NCBI GenBank assembly: GCA_902168105.1
Contig: CABHOY010000075.1
Location: forward strand, 186,001-250,000
Length of the DNA: 64,000 nucleotides
Direction: 5' to 3'
Source of the DNA: an uncultured Flavihumibacter sp.
GTDB lineage: Bacteria > Bacteroidota > Bacteroidia > Chitinophagales > Chitinophagaceae
How positions within the stretch are numbered: position 1 is the stretch's first letter; every line of letters begins with the position of its first letter. Shown here in pieces: positions 27,641-37,475 of the stretch. The position numbers and the translations under genes are program-made. The notes below the pieces were generated by a model. It saw only the letters and a list, made by a program, of their open reading frames with translations. It did no database searches and was not told the DNA's origin.

Positions 27641-29404
27641 ATGCGAAAAATATTCAGCTATATATTACTTACTGTCAGTCTGAGCGCCTGTTCCGACATT
27701 CTTGACAAGACTGACCTGACAGGTATTGACGAGCGTACCTGGGATAATGAATCTACCGCCACACTTTACCTCAACAGGGTATATGATCAGTCTATGCCTA
27801 CCTGGCCTAACCTGACAGGGGGCGCTACATTACCGACGGCTATACATGATATCTCTGATGATTATAACGGTGGGGATGTTAAGATCTGGTACGGTACATT
27901 ATCTGTAGACAACATCAATGATTTCTTTGCCGGTAACGCCTCCAATAATGGCTGGGCGTATATTCGTAAAATTAACATCCTGTTGTCGGAGATAGAAAAA
28001 GGAACCCTGCCCGTTGATATCAAGACGAAGATCAAGGCGCAGGCCTATTTCCTGAGAGGATGGTTGTATTTCCAGCTGGTGAAATTGTACGGTGGGGTAC
28101 CTTATATCAGTCATCCGCAGGATTGGATCGCAGAGAACCTTTATGTAGCCAGGAATAAAACCTCCGAATGTATTGACTCCATTGCCAGGGATTTTGATAT
28201 GGCGACATCTTTACCGGCTACCTGGGGTAGTGCTGATAGGGGACGGATCACAAGAGGGGCTGCATTGGGCATTAAAGGCCGTATGCTGCTATATTGGGCA
28301 AGTCCCCAGTTTAACCCTAACAATGATCCTGAACGCTGGGAAAGGGCTTATAAAGCCAATAAAGCGGCATATGATACTTTGGTGATGGATGGGTACGGAT
28401 TATTCTCCAGTTTTGCCAATATCTGGCTGGATGAAGGTACCGGTAATAAGGAAGTGATCATGTTACGTTCTTTCGACGGGGCTAACAAGGCAAGTACTTT
28501 TGAAGATGCCGCCCGTCCTTATTCAGAATCCAACGGCGGCGGTGGCGCTTATCAGCCAACGCTGGAACTGGTGAAAGCCTTTCCTACTGCGGACGGATTG
28601 CCAATTACTGATCCTGCTTCAGGTTACGATCCTGTTTATTACTGGAAGAATCGTGACCCGCGTTTTGACGCGACCATCGCTTACAATGGATGTACATGGC
28701 CACTTAGTAACAGGACAGGCCGTAAACAATGGAACTATACCGGCGTAACAGAAGATAAGAACAAAGCCAATGCCACGGGGTTCTATTGCCGTAAGAACAT
28801 CAATACATCTACCATCAAGGATAACACCAAACTGGGTAAAACAGACTGGATAGAAATGCGTTTTGCGGAAGTGATGCTGAACCTGGCGGAATGTGCCAAT
28901 GCTACAGGTCGTACGCAGGAGGCTTATGATATGCTGATCGCTATCAGGAAAAGGGCTGGTATCAATGCCGGAGAAGGTGGCCTGTATGGTTTGAAGGCAT
29001 CTATGTCCAAAGAAGAAATGTTTACGGCTATTATCAATGAGCGCCGTATTGAACTTGCATTTGAAGGCAAGCGTTATGACGATCTCCGTCGTAATAAATT
29101 GTTTGATCAGTTGAATGGTAAAAAACGTTCTATCTTAAAGATCACAGTTAAGGCGCCTTATACTGTTGCGGACCTGGAGAAGCCAGACGCTACGGGTATT
29201 ATGCTGCGTGACAAGCTGGACCTGAACGGAGCGGATTATACGACGTATTTTGAGGTAACGGAAGATGTGCTGGATACGCAAAAGTCGATCAACTACCCGT
29301 CTAACTATTATTTTTATGCCATACCCACCACGAACCTTACAAGGAATCCGAGCCTGGTGCAAACTGCCGGATGGGGCAATGGTACTTTCAATCCGCTGGA
29401 ATAA
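27641..29404 (+). CDS. SusD/RagB-family glycan-binding lipoprotein of the pectin locus
   Basis: 587 aa, 11 bp after the SusC stop. It has a lipobox (SLSAC) and the SusD helical core with IKAQAYFLRGWLYFQLVKLYG near residues 128-148, then a C-terminal part with NERRIELAFEGKRYDDLRR, which matches the family's conserved E-R-x-x-E-x-x-x-E-x-x-R-x-x-D-L-x-R block. It forms the surface lid of the SusC transporter and binds the pectin-derived oligomer. Confidence 0.93.
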   Translation: MRKIFSYILLTVSLSACSDILDKTDLTGIDERTWDNESTATLYLNRVYDQSMPTWPNLTGGATLPTAIHDISDDYNGGDVKIWYGTLSVDNINDFFAGNASNNGWAYIRKINILLSEIEKGTLPVDIKTKIKAQAYFLRGWLYFQLVKLYGGVPYISHPQDWIAENLYVARNKTSECIDSIARDFDMATSLPATWGSADRGRITRGAALGIKGRMLLYWASPQFNPNNDPERWERAYKANKAAYDTLVMDGYGLFSSFANIWLDEGTGNKEVIMLRSFDGANKASTFEDAARPYSESNGGGGAYQPTLELVKAFPTADGLPITDPASGYDPVYYWKNRDPRFDATIAYNGCTWPLSNRTGRKQWNYTGVTEDKNKANATGFYCRKNINTSTIKDNTKLGKTDWIEMRFAEVMLNLAECANATGRTQEAYDMLIAIRKRAGINAGEGGLYGLKASMSKEEMFTAIINERRIELAFEGKRYDDLRRNKLFDQLNGKKRSILKITVKAPYTVADLEKPDATGIMLRDKLDLNGADYTTYFEVTEDVLDTQKSINYPSNYYFYAIPTTNLTRNPSLVQTAGWGNGTFNPLE

Positions 29405-29467
29405 ACCATATAACATAATACAACCATCTCTGGGCTGTTGAAGTTCAAAGACCATTAAACTACTTGT

Positions 29468-31573
29468 ATGAAACATTATCTCGCCGGAACATTGCTTATC
29501 GCCGCCCTCGGCACGGCGCAAGGCGTTTATGCCCAGTATCCCACCATCCCGAAAGGAGTACAGGATGTTAGTGATTCGTTACTGGATGCAGCTAAAAAAC
29601 ATTCGGATGAGGCATGGGAGAAAGCTCTGCCTATCGTGAAGCAGGAAGCCCGTCAGGGAAGGCCTTACATTCCATTCGCGTCCCGTCCTACTGACCTGCC
29701 ACAGGCTAACATCCTTGCCTTCCCTGGTGCGGAAGGTGGCGGCGCCTACACGTTTGGCGGAAGGGGCGGAAAGATCTTTGTGGTGACCAGCCTGGCCGAC
29801 AGCGGTCCCGGTACCCTGCGTGATGCCTGTGAGGCAGGTGGCGCCCGTACCATCGTATTTAACGTAGCAGGTATCATCAAACTGAAAACGCCTATCATTC
29901 TCATGGCGCCTTATATCACTATTGCGGGTCAGACAGCACCCGGCGATGGTGTTTGCGTAGCGGGCGAATCTTTCTGGATCAATACGCATGATGTGGTGAT
30001 CCGCTATATGCGCTTCCGTCGTGGTGAAACAACCGTAGGCCGCAGGGATGACGCCCTGGGCGGGAACCCGATCGGTAATATCATCATTGACCATTGCTCT
30101 ACAAGCTGGGGCCTGGATGAAAACATCTCTCTCTATCGTCACATGTACAATCCGGGAGCAGGATACCAGGACGAAAAATTACCTACTGTAAATATCACTA
30201 TTCAGAACACGATCTCAGCTGAAGCGCTGGATACTTACAATCACGCTTTCGGTAGCACATTGGGTGGTGAGAACTGTTCCTTCATGCGTAACCTCTGGGC
30301 TTCCAATGCGGGACGCAACCCGTCTATCGGTTGGTACAGCGTATTCAATTTTGTGAATAACGTTGTCTTCAACTGGAAACACCGCACTGTAGATGGTGGT
30401 GATTATCGTTCACAGTACAACATCATCAACAACTATTTCAAACCAGGTCCGGTTACACCTACAGATGATCCGGTAGGCCACAGGATACTGAAGCCTGAAT
30501 CAGGCCGCAGCAAACTGAAATACAGGGAATTTGGCCGGACATATGTAGCAGGCAATATCATGGAAGGTTATCCGAAGATCACCAGTAACAACTGGGATGG
30601 CGGTGTACAGATAGAAGATATGGACAATGCCGGCGAATATCAGGCTGATATGCGTGTGGATAAACCACTGCCAATGCCTCGTATGATGGTGATGTCTGCA
30701 AAAGACGCTTATCAGTACGTACTGGATAATGCGGGAGCTACGCTGCCTGTTAGAGATCCTGTAGATACCAGGGTTATTGAGCAGGTAAGGACCGGTAAGA
30801 TCCAATACAAAGACAATACATCTTCTAAGATCGGTAGTGAGTTTATCAAGCGCCGTTTGTCTGCAGATTCCTACAAACAAGGTATCATCTATGATATCTC
30901 ACAGGTAGGTGGATATCCTGAATACAAAGGAAAGCCTTACAAAGATTCTGACGGTGATGGTATTCCTGATGAATGGGAAACCCGTCATAAGCTGAATCCT
31001 AAAGATGCAAAAGACGCCGTACTGGATTCTAATGGGGATGGATATACCAATATCGAAGACTTCCTGAACGATATCAAAGGTGAAAAAAAAAGTTACCAGA
31101 TGATCGTGACTGAACGTGCTGCGAAGATCGTTTCGACACTGGATATTCGTGATGCTGGTAAGTCGTTGCAGGTACAGGATATCATTGCTCAGCAATATGT
31201 TGATCTGCATGATACGGAAGAGAAGAAAGATACGACAGCAGTACATCAGCTGCACGAGCGTTACCTGTCAAAGTTATCATCAGTACTTACCACCGAGCAG
31301 GTAACGAAGGTAAAAGACGGTATGACCTATGGTGTTCTGCCCATTACCTACAATGCATATCTGCAGATGTTGCCACAGCTGAACAAACAACAGCAGCAAC
31401 AGATCATGAGCTGGTTGGAAGAGGCACGTGAGAAAGCAATGGATGCGGGTACTTCAGAACAGAAACATGCATGGTTTGGTAAATACAAAGGCCGTATCAA
31501 CAACTATTTATCATCAGCAGGTATTGACATGAAAAAGGCGGAAGCCGACTGGAAGAAACGAAGGAATGGATAG
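29468..31573 (+). CDS. PL1-family pectate lyase fused to a DUF3826 domain
   Basis: 701 aa with a signal peptide (ending GVYAQ). A right-handed beta-helix pectate lyase domain lies at about 70-420: FPGAEGGGAYTFGGRGG, GPGTLRDACEAGGARTIVF, ITIAGQTAPGDGV, then IIIDHCSTSWGLDE. It cleaves polygalacturonate or the homogalacturonan backbone by beta-elimination. Two calcium-binding loops follow (DSDGDGIPDEWE near 494; DSNGDGYTNIEDF near 520). The last ~160 residues match DUF3826 (KVKDGMTYGVLPITYNAYL, HAWFGKYKGRINNYL). DUF3826 also occurs as a separate protein; its function is unknown. The gene overlaps the next by 8 bp. Confidence 0.88.
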   Translation: MKHYLAGTLLIAALGTAQGVYAQYPTIPKGVQDVSDSLLDAAKKHSDEAWEKALPIVKQEARQGRPYIPFASRPTDLPQANILAFPGAEGGGAYTFGGRGGKIFVVTSLADSGPGTLRDACEAGGARTIVFNVAGIIKLKTPIILMAPYITIAGQTAPGDGVCVAGESFWINTHDVVIRYMRFRRGETTVGRRDDALGGNPIGNIIIDHCSTSWGLDENISLYRHMYNPGAGYQDEKLPTVNITIQNTISAEALDTYNHAFGSTLGGENCSFMRNLWASNAGRNPSIGWYSVFNFVNNVVFNWKHRTVDGGDYRSQYNIINNYFKPGPVTPTDDPVGHRILKPESGRSKLKYREFGRTYVAGNIMEGYPKITSNNWDGGVQIEDMDNAGEYQADMRVDKPLPMPRMMVMSAKDAYQYVLDNAGATLPVRDPVDTRVIEQVRTGKIQYKDNTSSKIGSEFIKRRLSADSYKQGIIYDISQVGGYPEYKGKPYKDSDGDGIPDEWETRHKLNPKDAKDAVLDSNGDGYTNIEDFLNDIKGEKKSYQMIVTERAAKIVSTLDIRDAGKSLQVQDIIAQQYVDLHDTEEKKDTTAVHQLHERYLSKLSSVLTTEQVTKVKDGMTYGVLPITYNAYLQMLPQLNKQQQQQIMSWLEEAREKAMDAGTSEQKHAWFGKYKGRINNYLSSAGIDMKKAEADWKKRRNG

Positions 31574-34500
31574 GAAAATATTAATAGCGTGGATCGCCTG
31601 TTGCATGCCTCTGATGGTTGCAGCACAGGCAAAGAAACCGAAGGCGCCTTTGCCTCCCGTTTCATGGGAGAAAGGGCAGCTGATATATCAGCAGGATGAG
31701 CGGGGAAACCGTGTCCCCGATTTCTCCTGGTGTGGTTACATGTCTGGAGATAAAGCATTGCCCCTGACCCCCATAAGGGTCAGGGTGCCTGCTATGAAGG
31801 AAGATGCTACTGCAAGGATACAGGCAGCGCTGGATTATGTGGCATCGCTTCCGGCAGATAAAGATGGCATACGCGGAGCTGTGTTACTGGATAAAGGAAC
31901 TTATGCCGTTAATGGCAGCCTGCGCATCCGTAGTTCAGGAGTAGTGCTGAGAGGAAGCGGAGACAGCACGGTATTGCTGGCTACCGGTTACAGCCGCGCT
32001 GTGCTGGTACATGTGAGCGGTCGTAGTGATAAACAATTATCGCCCGCTGTAAAGCTGACAGATGTTTATGTTCCTGTGAACAGTACCGTAGTACATGTTC
32101 CATCAGGTAACACTTTTAAGGTAGGAGACGAGGTGGAGGTCGTAAGACCTTGCACACTCTCCTGGATACAACAGCTGGGTACAGCTCATTTCGGTGGTGG
32201 TATTACTACGCTGGGATGGAAGCCTGGCGACCGGGATATTCACTGGTCAAGGAAGATCACTAAAATAGAAGGAAATACAGTAACCCTGGATGTGCCCTTA
32301 ACAACTGCACTGGACACGGCTTATGGTGGTGCTACCATTGCTGCGTACAAATGGCCGGGACGTATTTCACAGGTAGGTGTGGAAAACCTGCATTGCCGTT
32401 CAGTATTTGATGCTAATGATCCAAAGGATGAAGATCATTGCTGGACAGCCATCGCAATTGAAAATGCCACAGATGCCTGGGTAAGACGGCTCACGTTTGA
32501 ACACTTTGCAGGTTCGGCAGTATCGGTGCTGGAAACAGCCCGTAGGGTGACAGTGGAGGATTGTATCTCTTTGGCGCCCGTGTCTGAAATAGGAGGGCAA
32601 CGCCGTTATACTTTTTTCACTTCAGGTCAGCAAACATTATTTCAACGCAACTATGCTCAATACGGGTATCACGATTTTGCTACCGGCTTTTGTGCTGCAG
32701 GTCCGAATGCATTTGTAGAATGTATGTCCGATCTGCCATACAGTTTTAGCGGTGCTATTGACAGCTGGGCTTCTGGCTTGTTGCTGGACAATGTAACTGT
32801 AAATGGTCAGGCATTGGGATTCCCTAACCGCGGACAAGACGGACAAGGTGCGGGATGGACTGCCGCAAATAGTATGTTGTGGCAGTGTGCGGCCGCCAGG
32901 ATTGATTGTCCCCGCCCACCCGGTGCGACTAACTGGTCTTTCGGGGCCTGGGCGCAATTTACTGGAGACGGAGAATGGTATAGTTCCAATGAATATGTTC
33001 AGCCACATAGCCTGTATTATGCACAACTGGCCGCCAGGTTGGGAGAGCAGGTTGCGGCACGTGCTAACCTGCTACCGGATCTGGGAGACGCTTCCAGCAG
33101 TCCTTCGGCAGCAGTAGCTGCCGACCTGTCCCGACAAGCTATGCAACCAGCTACTACGTTATATGAATGGATAAGACAGGCTGCACAACGTGAGCCTATC
33201 CCTGTTGATGCAGCAGGTGTGCGGATACAGGAAGAGGTGTCTCCGTCGCGAACATCCGCAGTAACAGGAATGAAAATAGTGAACGGATGGCTGGTGAATA
33301 ACGGTGCGGTAATGATAGGCGATAAGAGGGAAATATCCTGGTGGCGTGGAAATATACGTCCCGACGGTATACAGGAAGCTTCACCGCATATTACGCGTTT
33401 TGTACCCGGAAGAACAGGCACCGGACTGACAGATGATCTTGATTCCGTATCTGCCTGGATGGAGCGCAAACATGTTGTAGCGATAGATCATAACTATGGT
33501 TTGTGGTACGAAAGACGTCGTGATGATCACGAACGTGTACTACGTCTGGACGGTGATGTATGGCCTCCTTTTTATGAACAGCCTTTTGCCCGCAGCGGAC
33601 AAGGTACCGCATGGGATGGACTGAGTAAATATGATCTCACTAAATACAACCGCTGGTACTGGTCAAGGCTGCAACAGTTTGCAGATCTGGCTGACCGTAA
33701 AGGTCAGGTGCTGATCCATCAGCAGTATTTTCAGCACAATATTATTGAAGCAGGGGCTCACTATGCTGATTTTCCCTGGAGGCCTGCCAACAATGTGAAC
33801 GCGACGGGCTTTCCCGAGCCGCCACCATATGCCGGTGGTAAACGAATTTTCATGGCGGAGCAATTTTACGATACTGCTAATACTGTCAGAAAACAGTTTC
33901 ATCGCGCGTACATCCGTCAGTGCCTGAATAACTTCAGCAATAATCACAACGTGATCCAGCTGATAGGTGCGGAATTCACCGGCCCATTGCATTTTGTGGA
34001 TTTCTGGGTAGATGTGATCAATGCATGGGAGAAAGAAAAACAACAACATCCTGTGATCGGGTTGAGTACTACAAAAGATGTGCAGGATGCCATCTTACAG
34101 GATCCGGCGCGGTCTCCGCTGATCGATCTGATAGATATCCGCTACTGGCACTACCAGGTGGGAGGAACGGCTTATGCACCACAGGGAGGCCAGAGTCTGG
34201 CGCTCCGTCAGCATGCACGTTTGCTGAAACCAAAACGGAGTGATGAGAAAGAAATATATCGAGCAGTGCGTGAATACCGTGATAAGTATCCAGGTAAAGT
34301 GGTGATCTACTCTGCCGACAGTTATGATAAGAACGGCTGGGCTGTATTCATGGCAGGAGGTTCTCTTGCCAATATTCCATCCATAGCTGCACCCGGTTTC
34401 CTGTCTGCCGCTGCTGGTATGCATCCGGCAGACATTCCGGGGTTCTTCGCCCTTGCAAATGATCGTGGCGATTACATCATTTATACACCGGGTGTTGCTG

Positions 34501-34661
34501 CTATTGATGTTGCAGGTGCAGCAGGTACTTTCAACGCGGTATGGATAGATGCTGCCACTGGGAAAACACTGTTAAACAAGAAAAATATTAAAGCCGGTAC
34601 CGGTCATTCGCTGCCGACGCCACAGAACGGTGCGTTGGTGTTATGGCTGGTACGTAAATAA
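31566..34661 (+). CDS. DUF4955-like beta-helix protein of pectin loci
   Basis: 1031 aa with a signal peptide (CMPLMVAAQ). Residues about 75-430 look like a pectate-lyase-type beta-helix: KDGIRGAVLLDKGTYAV, RIRSSGVVLRGSGDSTVLL, then many short beta-helix turns. The C-terminal part (about 650-1030) has WYWSRLQQFADLADRKG and the phrase GAEFTGPLHFVDFWVDVI. It resembles families named DUF4955 and DUF6298, which I recall from Bacteroidota pectin loci and am not certain of. The enzyme activity is not known from sequence. It overlaps the pectate lyase gene (ATGGATAG junction) and is followed after 9 bp by the GH140 gene. Confidence 0.65.
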   Translation: MDRKILIAWIACCMPLMVAAQAKKPKAPLPPVSWEKGQLIYQQDERGNRVPDFSWCGYMSGDKALPLTPIRVRVPAMKEDATARIQAALDYVASLPADKDGIRGAVLLDKGTYAVNGSLRIRSSGVVLRGSGDSTVLLATGYSRAVLVHVSGRSDKQLSPAVKLTDVYVPVNSTVVHVPSGNTFKVGDEVEVVRPCTLSWIQQLGTAHFGGGITTLGWKPGDRDIHWSRKITKIEGNTVTLDVPLTTALDTAYGGATIAAYKWPGRISQVGVENLHCRSVFDANDPKDEDHCWTAIAIENATDAWVRRLTFEHFAGSAVSVLETARRVTVEDCISLAPVSEIGGQRRYTFFTSGQQTLFQRNYAQYGYHDFATGFCAAGPNAFVECMSDLPYSFSGAIDSWASGLLLDNVTVNGQALGFPNRGQDGQGAGWTAANSMLWQCAAARIDCPRPPGATNWSFGAWAQFTGDGEWYSSNEYVQPHSLYYAQLAARLGEQVAARANLLPDLGDASSSPSAAVAADLSRQAMQPATTLYEWIRQAAQREPIPVDAAGVRIQEEVSPSRTSAVTGMKIVNGWLVNNGAVMIGDKREISWWRGNIRPDGIQEASPHITRFVPGRTGTGLTDDLDSVSAWMERKHVVAIDHNYGLWYERRRDDHERVLRLDGDVWPPFYEQPFARSGQGTAWDGLSKYDLTKYNRWYWSRLQQFADLADRKGQVLIHQQYFQHNIIEAGAHYADFPWRPANNVNATGFPEPPPYAGGKRIFMAEQFYDTANTVRKQFHRAYIRQCLNNFSNNHNVIQLIGAEFTGPLHFVDFWVDVINAWEKEKQQHPVIGLSTTKDVQDAILQDPARSPLIDLIDIRYWHYQVGGTAYAPQGGQSLALRQHARLLKPKRSDEKEIYRAVREYRDKYPGKVVIYSADSYDKNGWAVFMAGGSLANIPSIAAPGFLSAAAGMHPADIPGFFALANDRGDYIIYTPGVAAIDVAGAAGTFNAVWIDAATGKTLLNKKNIKAGTGHSLPTPQNGALVLWLVRK

Positions 34662-34670
34662 AGACCTATC

Positions 34671-36065
34671 ATGCTGAACAAGATCTGTATTGTGACCTTC
34701 TGCCTGTTCATTTGTCTGACAGTATATGCGGATGCTCAGCAGAAAAAGATGTTACCACTACGTGTATCTTCCAACGGAAGATATTTTGAAACTTCGGACG
34801 GCAAACCTTTCTTCTGGCTGGGAGATACCGGTTGGTTATTATTCACGAGGCTGACCAGGGAAGAAACAGAACAATATCTTACTGACCGCCAGCAAAAGGG
34901 CTTCAATGTTATCCAGGTAATGGTGCTTCCCAGTGTTGGCGCTGCTAATATCTATGGAGACTCTGCACTGATAGCCAGGAATGTAGCGCATCCGCTAACT
35001 ACGAACGGTAATCAATTCTCTGATACGACCCAATATGACTATTGGGACCATATGGATTTCGTGGTTGCCAAAGCTGCTGAAAAAGGTTTGTATATGGCGC
35101 TGGTACCTGTGTGGGGCAGTCCTGTAAAGGCGGGTCTTGTATCAGAGAAAGAGGCTACGTCTTATGCATCTTTCCTTGCAAAGCGTTATAAAGATCAGCC
35201 GAATATTATCTGGATGAATGGGGGCGATATCAAAGGTAGTGACTCTATGAATGTCTGGATGGCTATTGGCAATACTTTCCACAAGGAAGATCCTGGTCAT
35301 CTTGTAACCTACCATCCGCGTGGACGTGCGCAATCATCTGATTGGTTCCATAATGCGTCCTGGCTGGCGTTTAACATGTTCCAGTCTGGTCATCGCCGTT
35401 ATGATCAGGATACTAGTGCTGGTGATAAAAAGTATGGGGAAGACAACTGGAAATATGTTGCTGCCGATTATAATCGTAAACCTGTTAAACCTGTTATTGA
35501 TGGAGAGCCTTCTTATGAGGGTATCCCGCAGGGTCTGCATGATACCTTAGAACCTTTCTGGAAAGACTGTGATGTACGCCGGTACGCTTACTGGTCCGTG
35601 TTTGCCGGCGCCTGCGGATATACTTACGGTCACAATGCCGTTATGCAGATGCATAAGCATGGTGATGGGCGCGGCGTGTATGGCGTTCGTGAATTTTGGG
35701 AGACGGCGATCAATTCGCCGGGTGCAGGGCAGATGATCTATCTGAAAAAATTAATTAACGCGCATGGTTATGCGGATCGTATACCTGATCAGGGCTTAGT
35801 GTCAGATAGTGGCACAGGTTACCGGCATTTGCTGGCTACGCGCGGAAAGGATTATGCGTTCGTGTATACTTATACCGGTCGTAATATTCCAGTGAATATG
35901 GGGCGGATTGCGGGCAGCCGTGTGAAGGCTTCGTGGTATGATCCGCGAAATGGGAATACTCAGGAAATTGGTGTATATCCAAATAAAGGAGTGATGGTTT
36001 TCGACCCACCCGGAGAAGAGCAGAATGGGAATGATTGGGTGTTGGTGATTGATAAGGAGAAGTAG
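34671..36065 (+). CDS. Glycoside hydrolase family 140 (apiosidase-type) enzyme
   Basis: 464 aa, signal peptide ending YADAQ. A DUF4038-type TIM barrel covers about 30-360: GRYFETSDGKPFFWLGDTGW near the start, LTREETEQYLTDRQQKGFN, PNIIWMNGGDIKGSD and PVIDGEPSYEG, which carries likely catalytic acids. The C-terminal ~90 residues (KASWYDPRNGNTQEIG, VFDPPG) form the small beta domain usual in this family. GH140 includes the endo-apiosidase of the Bacteroides thetaiotaomicron rhamnogalacturonan-II system, which releases side chains joined through apiose. This gene is the main pointer to RG-II in the window. Confidence 0.85.
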   Translation: MLNKICIVTFCLFICLTVYADAQQKKMLPLRVSSNGRYFETSDGKPFFWLGDTGWLLFTRLTREETEQYLTDRQQKGFNVIQVMVLPSVGAANIYGDSALIARNVAHPLTTNGNQFSDTTQYDYWDHMDFVVAKAAEKGLYMALVPVWGSPVKAGLVSEKEATSYASFLAKRYKDQPNIIWMNGGDIKGSDSMNVWMAIGNTFHKEDPGHLVTYHPRGRAQSSDWFHNASWLAFNMFQSGHRRYDQDTSAGDKKYGEDNWKYVAADYNRKPVKPVIDGEPSYEGIPQGLHDTLEPFWKDCDVRRYAYWSVFAGACGYTYGHNAVMQMHKHGDGRGVYGVREFWETAINSPGAGQMIYLKKLINAHGYADRIPDQGLVSDSGTGYRHLLATRGKDYAFVYTYTGRNIPVNMGRIAGSRVKASWYDPRNGNTQEIGVYPNKGVMVFDPPGEEQNGNDWVLVIDKEK

Positions 36066-36090
36066 GGGTGTGGTTTTCCTGATACGCTTT

Positions 36091-36234
36091 CGGTTTCAGG
36101 TGACATTGCGGTCGGCGCCTCTTTGGTTGGATTTCTATTGAGCATTGTCAATCGTTTGAGTTTGGGAATACTCGATCTGGCGGCATCAATCGTGCCTCAA
36201 AGAGCCGAAGGCCCGCAATTGCCACCTGAAACCG
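36091..36234 (+). repeat. Hairpin element, copy 1 (inverted repeat ends)
   Basis: The ends are inverted repeats: CGGTTTCAGGTGACATTGCG at the left and, read on the other strand, CGGTTTCAGGTGGCAATTGC at the right. The interior also has inverted likeness (GGCGCCTCTTTGG against CCTCAAAGAGCCG). A second, diverged copy lies in the opposite orientation at 36394-36535. The short ORF that crosses it (36123-36308) is judged spurious. Confidence 0.6.
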
Positions 36235-36393
36235 CTCGCTACTTCAGGACTGTTGATAAGAGGACTGGCGTCAGCTTTGCAGGCAATGATTATCCAGTCC
36301 GTGAATAGGTCAAGGTTCTAAAAATGGCTGGTTGATTATTACCGGAGAGAGCAGTATCACGTTACGAAATTATTGGGAGAATAGAAGCGTAAG
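36235..36393. other. Spacer between the two hairpin elements
   Basis: 159 bp with no gene. GGACTG and CAGTCC words occur in the first third. Nothing else recognisable. Confidence 0.4.
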
Positions 36394-36535
36394 CGGTTTC
36401 AGATGGAGATGGCAGGCATTCGGCTCTTGGAGATACGATTGACACCGCCAACTCACATTACAAAGCCGATACGCTTGATAAAGCCCGATAGAGATACAAC
36501 CCAAGAGGCGCCGACTGCCAACCCATCTGGAACCG
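36394..36535 (-). repeat. Hairpin element, copy 2, in reverse orientation
   Basis: It aligns with the reverse complement of copy 1 over its whole length. Near-identical blocks occur at both ends, and TTCGGCTCTTGGAG and AAGAGGCGCCGAC are in common. Its own ends pair as CGGTTTCAGATGG / CCATCTGGAACCG. Where copy 1 has G in one arm and C in the other, this copy has A and T, so the pairing is kept. Confidence 0.6.
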
Positions 36536-36572
36536 TGGCGCGACCAAACTAACAAAACGATTCCCGTTAGAA

Positions 36573-37475
36573 ATGAAACGACTCATTACATACATATTAG
36601 CGTTTACATTCTTTGCCTGCCGTTCAGGGAAGGACGTTTACATGTTCACCTCTTTCCATGAACCAGGTAAGGATGGTCTGCATTTCCTTTACAGCTATGA
36701 CGGTTACAAATGGGATAGCCTTCCCAATAGTGTCTTAACTCCCGTTGTAGGGAAGGATAAGATCATGCGTGATCCCAGTATTGTAAAAGGACCTGACGGC
36801 GTTTTTCATCTTGTGTGGACTACCAGTTGGAAAGGCGATAAAGGGTTCGGATATACTTCTTCCAGTGATCTGCAACACTGGAAGCCACAGCAATTTATTC
36901 CTGTTATGGAGCATGAGCCTACTACTGTAAATGTGTGGGCGCCTGAATTGTTTTATGATGAAGATGAAAAACAGTTCATCATCATCTGGGCATCCTGTAT
37001 ACCCGGACGCTTTGAGAAAGGGATTGAAGAGGAAAGCAACAACCACAGGATGTACTATACTGTTACTAAAGATTTTAAAACGTTCTCTCCCGCGAAGTTA
37101 TTCCTCGACCCTGGTTTTAGCGTGATAGATGCAGTTATTGTAAAGACAGGAATGCAGGAGTATACACTTGTGTTGAAGGATAATACGCGGAATGAACGGG
37201 ACCTTAAAGTGGCTTTTGCAAAACATCCGCTGGGGCCTTACAGTACGGCATCGGCTGCTTTTACCGGCAAACTGACTGAAGGCCCTACTGTAGTTAAGAG
37301 TGGTAAAGAATGGCTGATCTATTATGATGATTATGGCAATAAAAGGTATGGGGCTGTGAGCACAACAGACTTTCACAATTTCAAGGATATTAAAGGTCAG
37401 ATAAGCGTGCCCGATGGACATAAACATGGAACGGTGTTTAAGGTCCGTAATAAAGTATTACATCAGATCAAATGA
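36573..37475 (+). CDS. Glycoside hydrolase family 43-like lipoprotein
   Basis: 300 aa with a lipobox (TFFAC). It is a five-bladed propeller of the GH43 clan. The three expected acids are visible: Asp67 in MRDPS (base), Asp186 in SVIDA (modulator) and Glu236 in LTEGPT (acid), with NVWAPELFYDE between them. GH43 members are mostly alpha-L-arabinofuranosidases, beta-xylosidases or galactanases. An arabinan- or galactan-trimming role on pectin side chains is an inference. Its stop overlaps the next start, and the inverted hairpin elements lie directly upstream. Confidence 0.82.
   Translation: MKRLITYILAFTFFACRSGKDVYMFTSFHEPGKDGLHFLYSYDGYKWDSLPNSVLTPVVGKDKIMRDPSIVKGPDGVFHLVWTTSWKGDKGFGYTSSSDLQHWKPQQFIPVMEHEPTTVNVWAPELFYDEDEKQFIIIWASCIPGRFEKGIEEESNNHRMYYTVTKDFKTFSPAKLFLDPGFSVIDAVIVKTGMQEYTLVLKDNTRNERDLKVAFAKHPLGPYSTASAAFTGKLTEGPTVVKSGKEWLIYYDDYGNKRYGAVSTTDFHNFKDIKGQISVPDGHKHGTVFKVRNKVLHQIK

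Noticed and set aside
36123..36308. 61-codon plus-strand ORF between GH140 and GH43
   Set aside because: It runs across the inverted hairpin element and ends outside it; the same bases are explained by the repeat. No family likeness.
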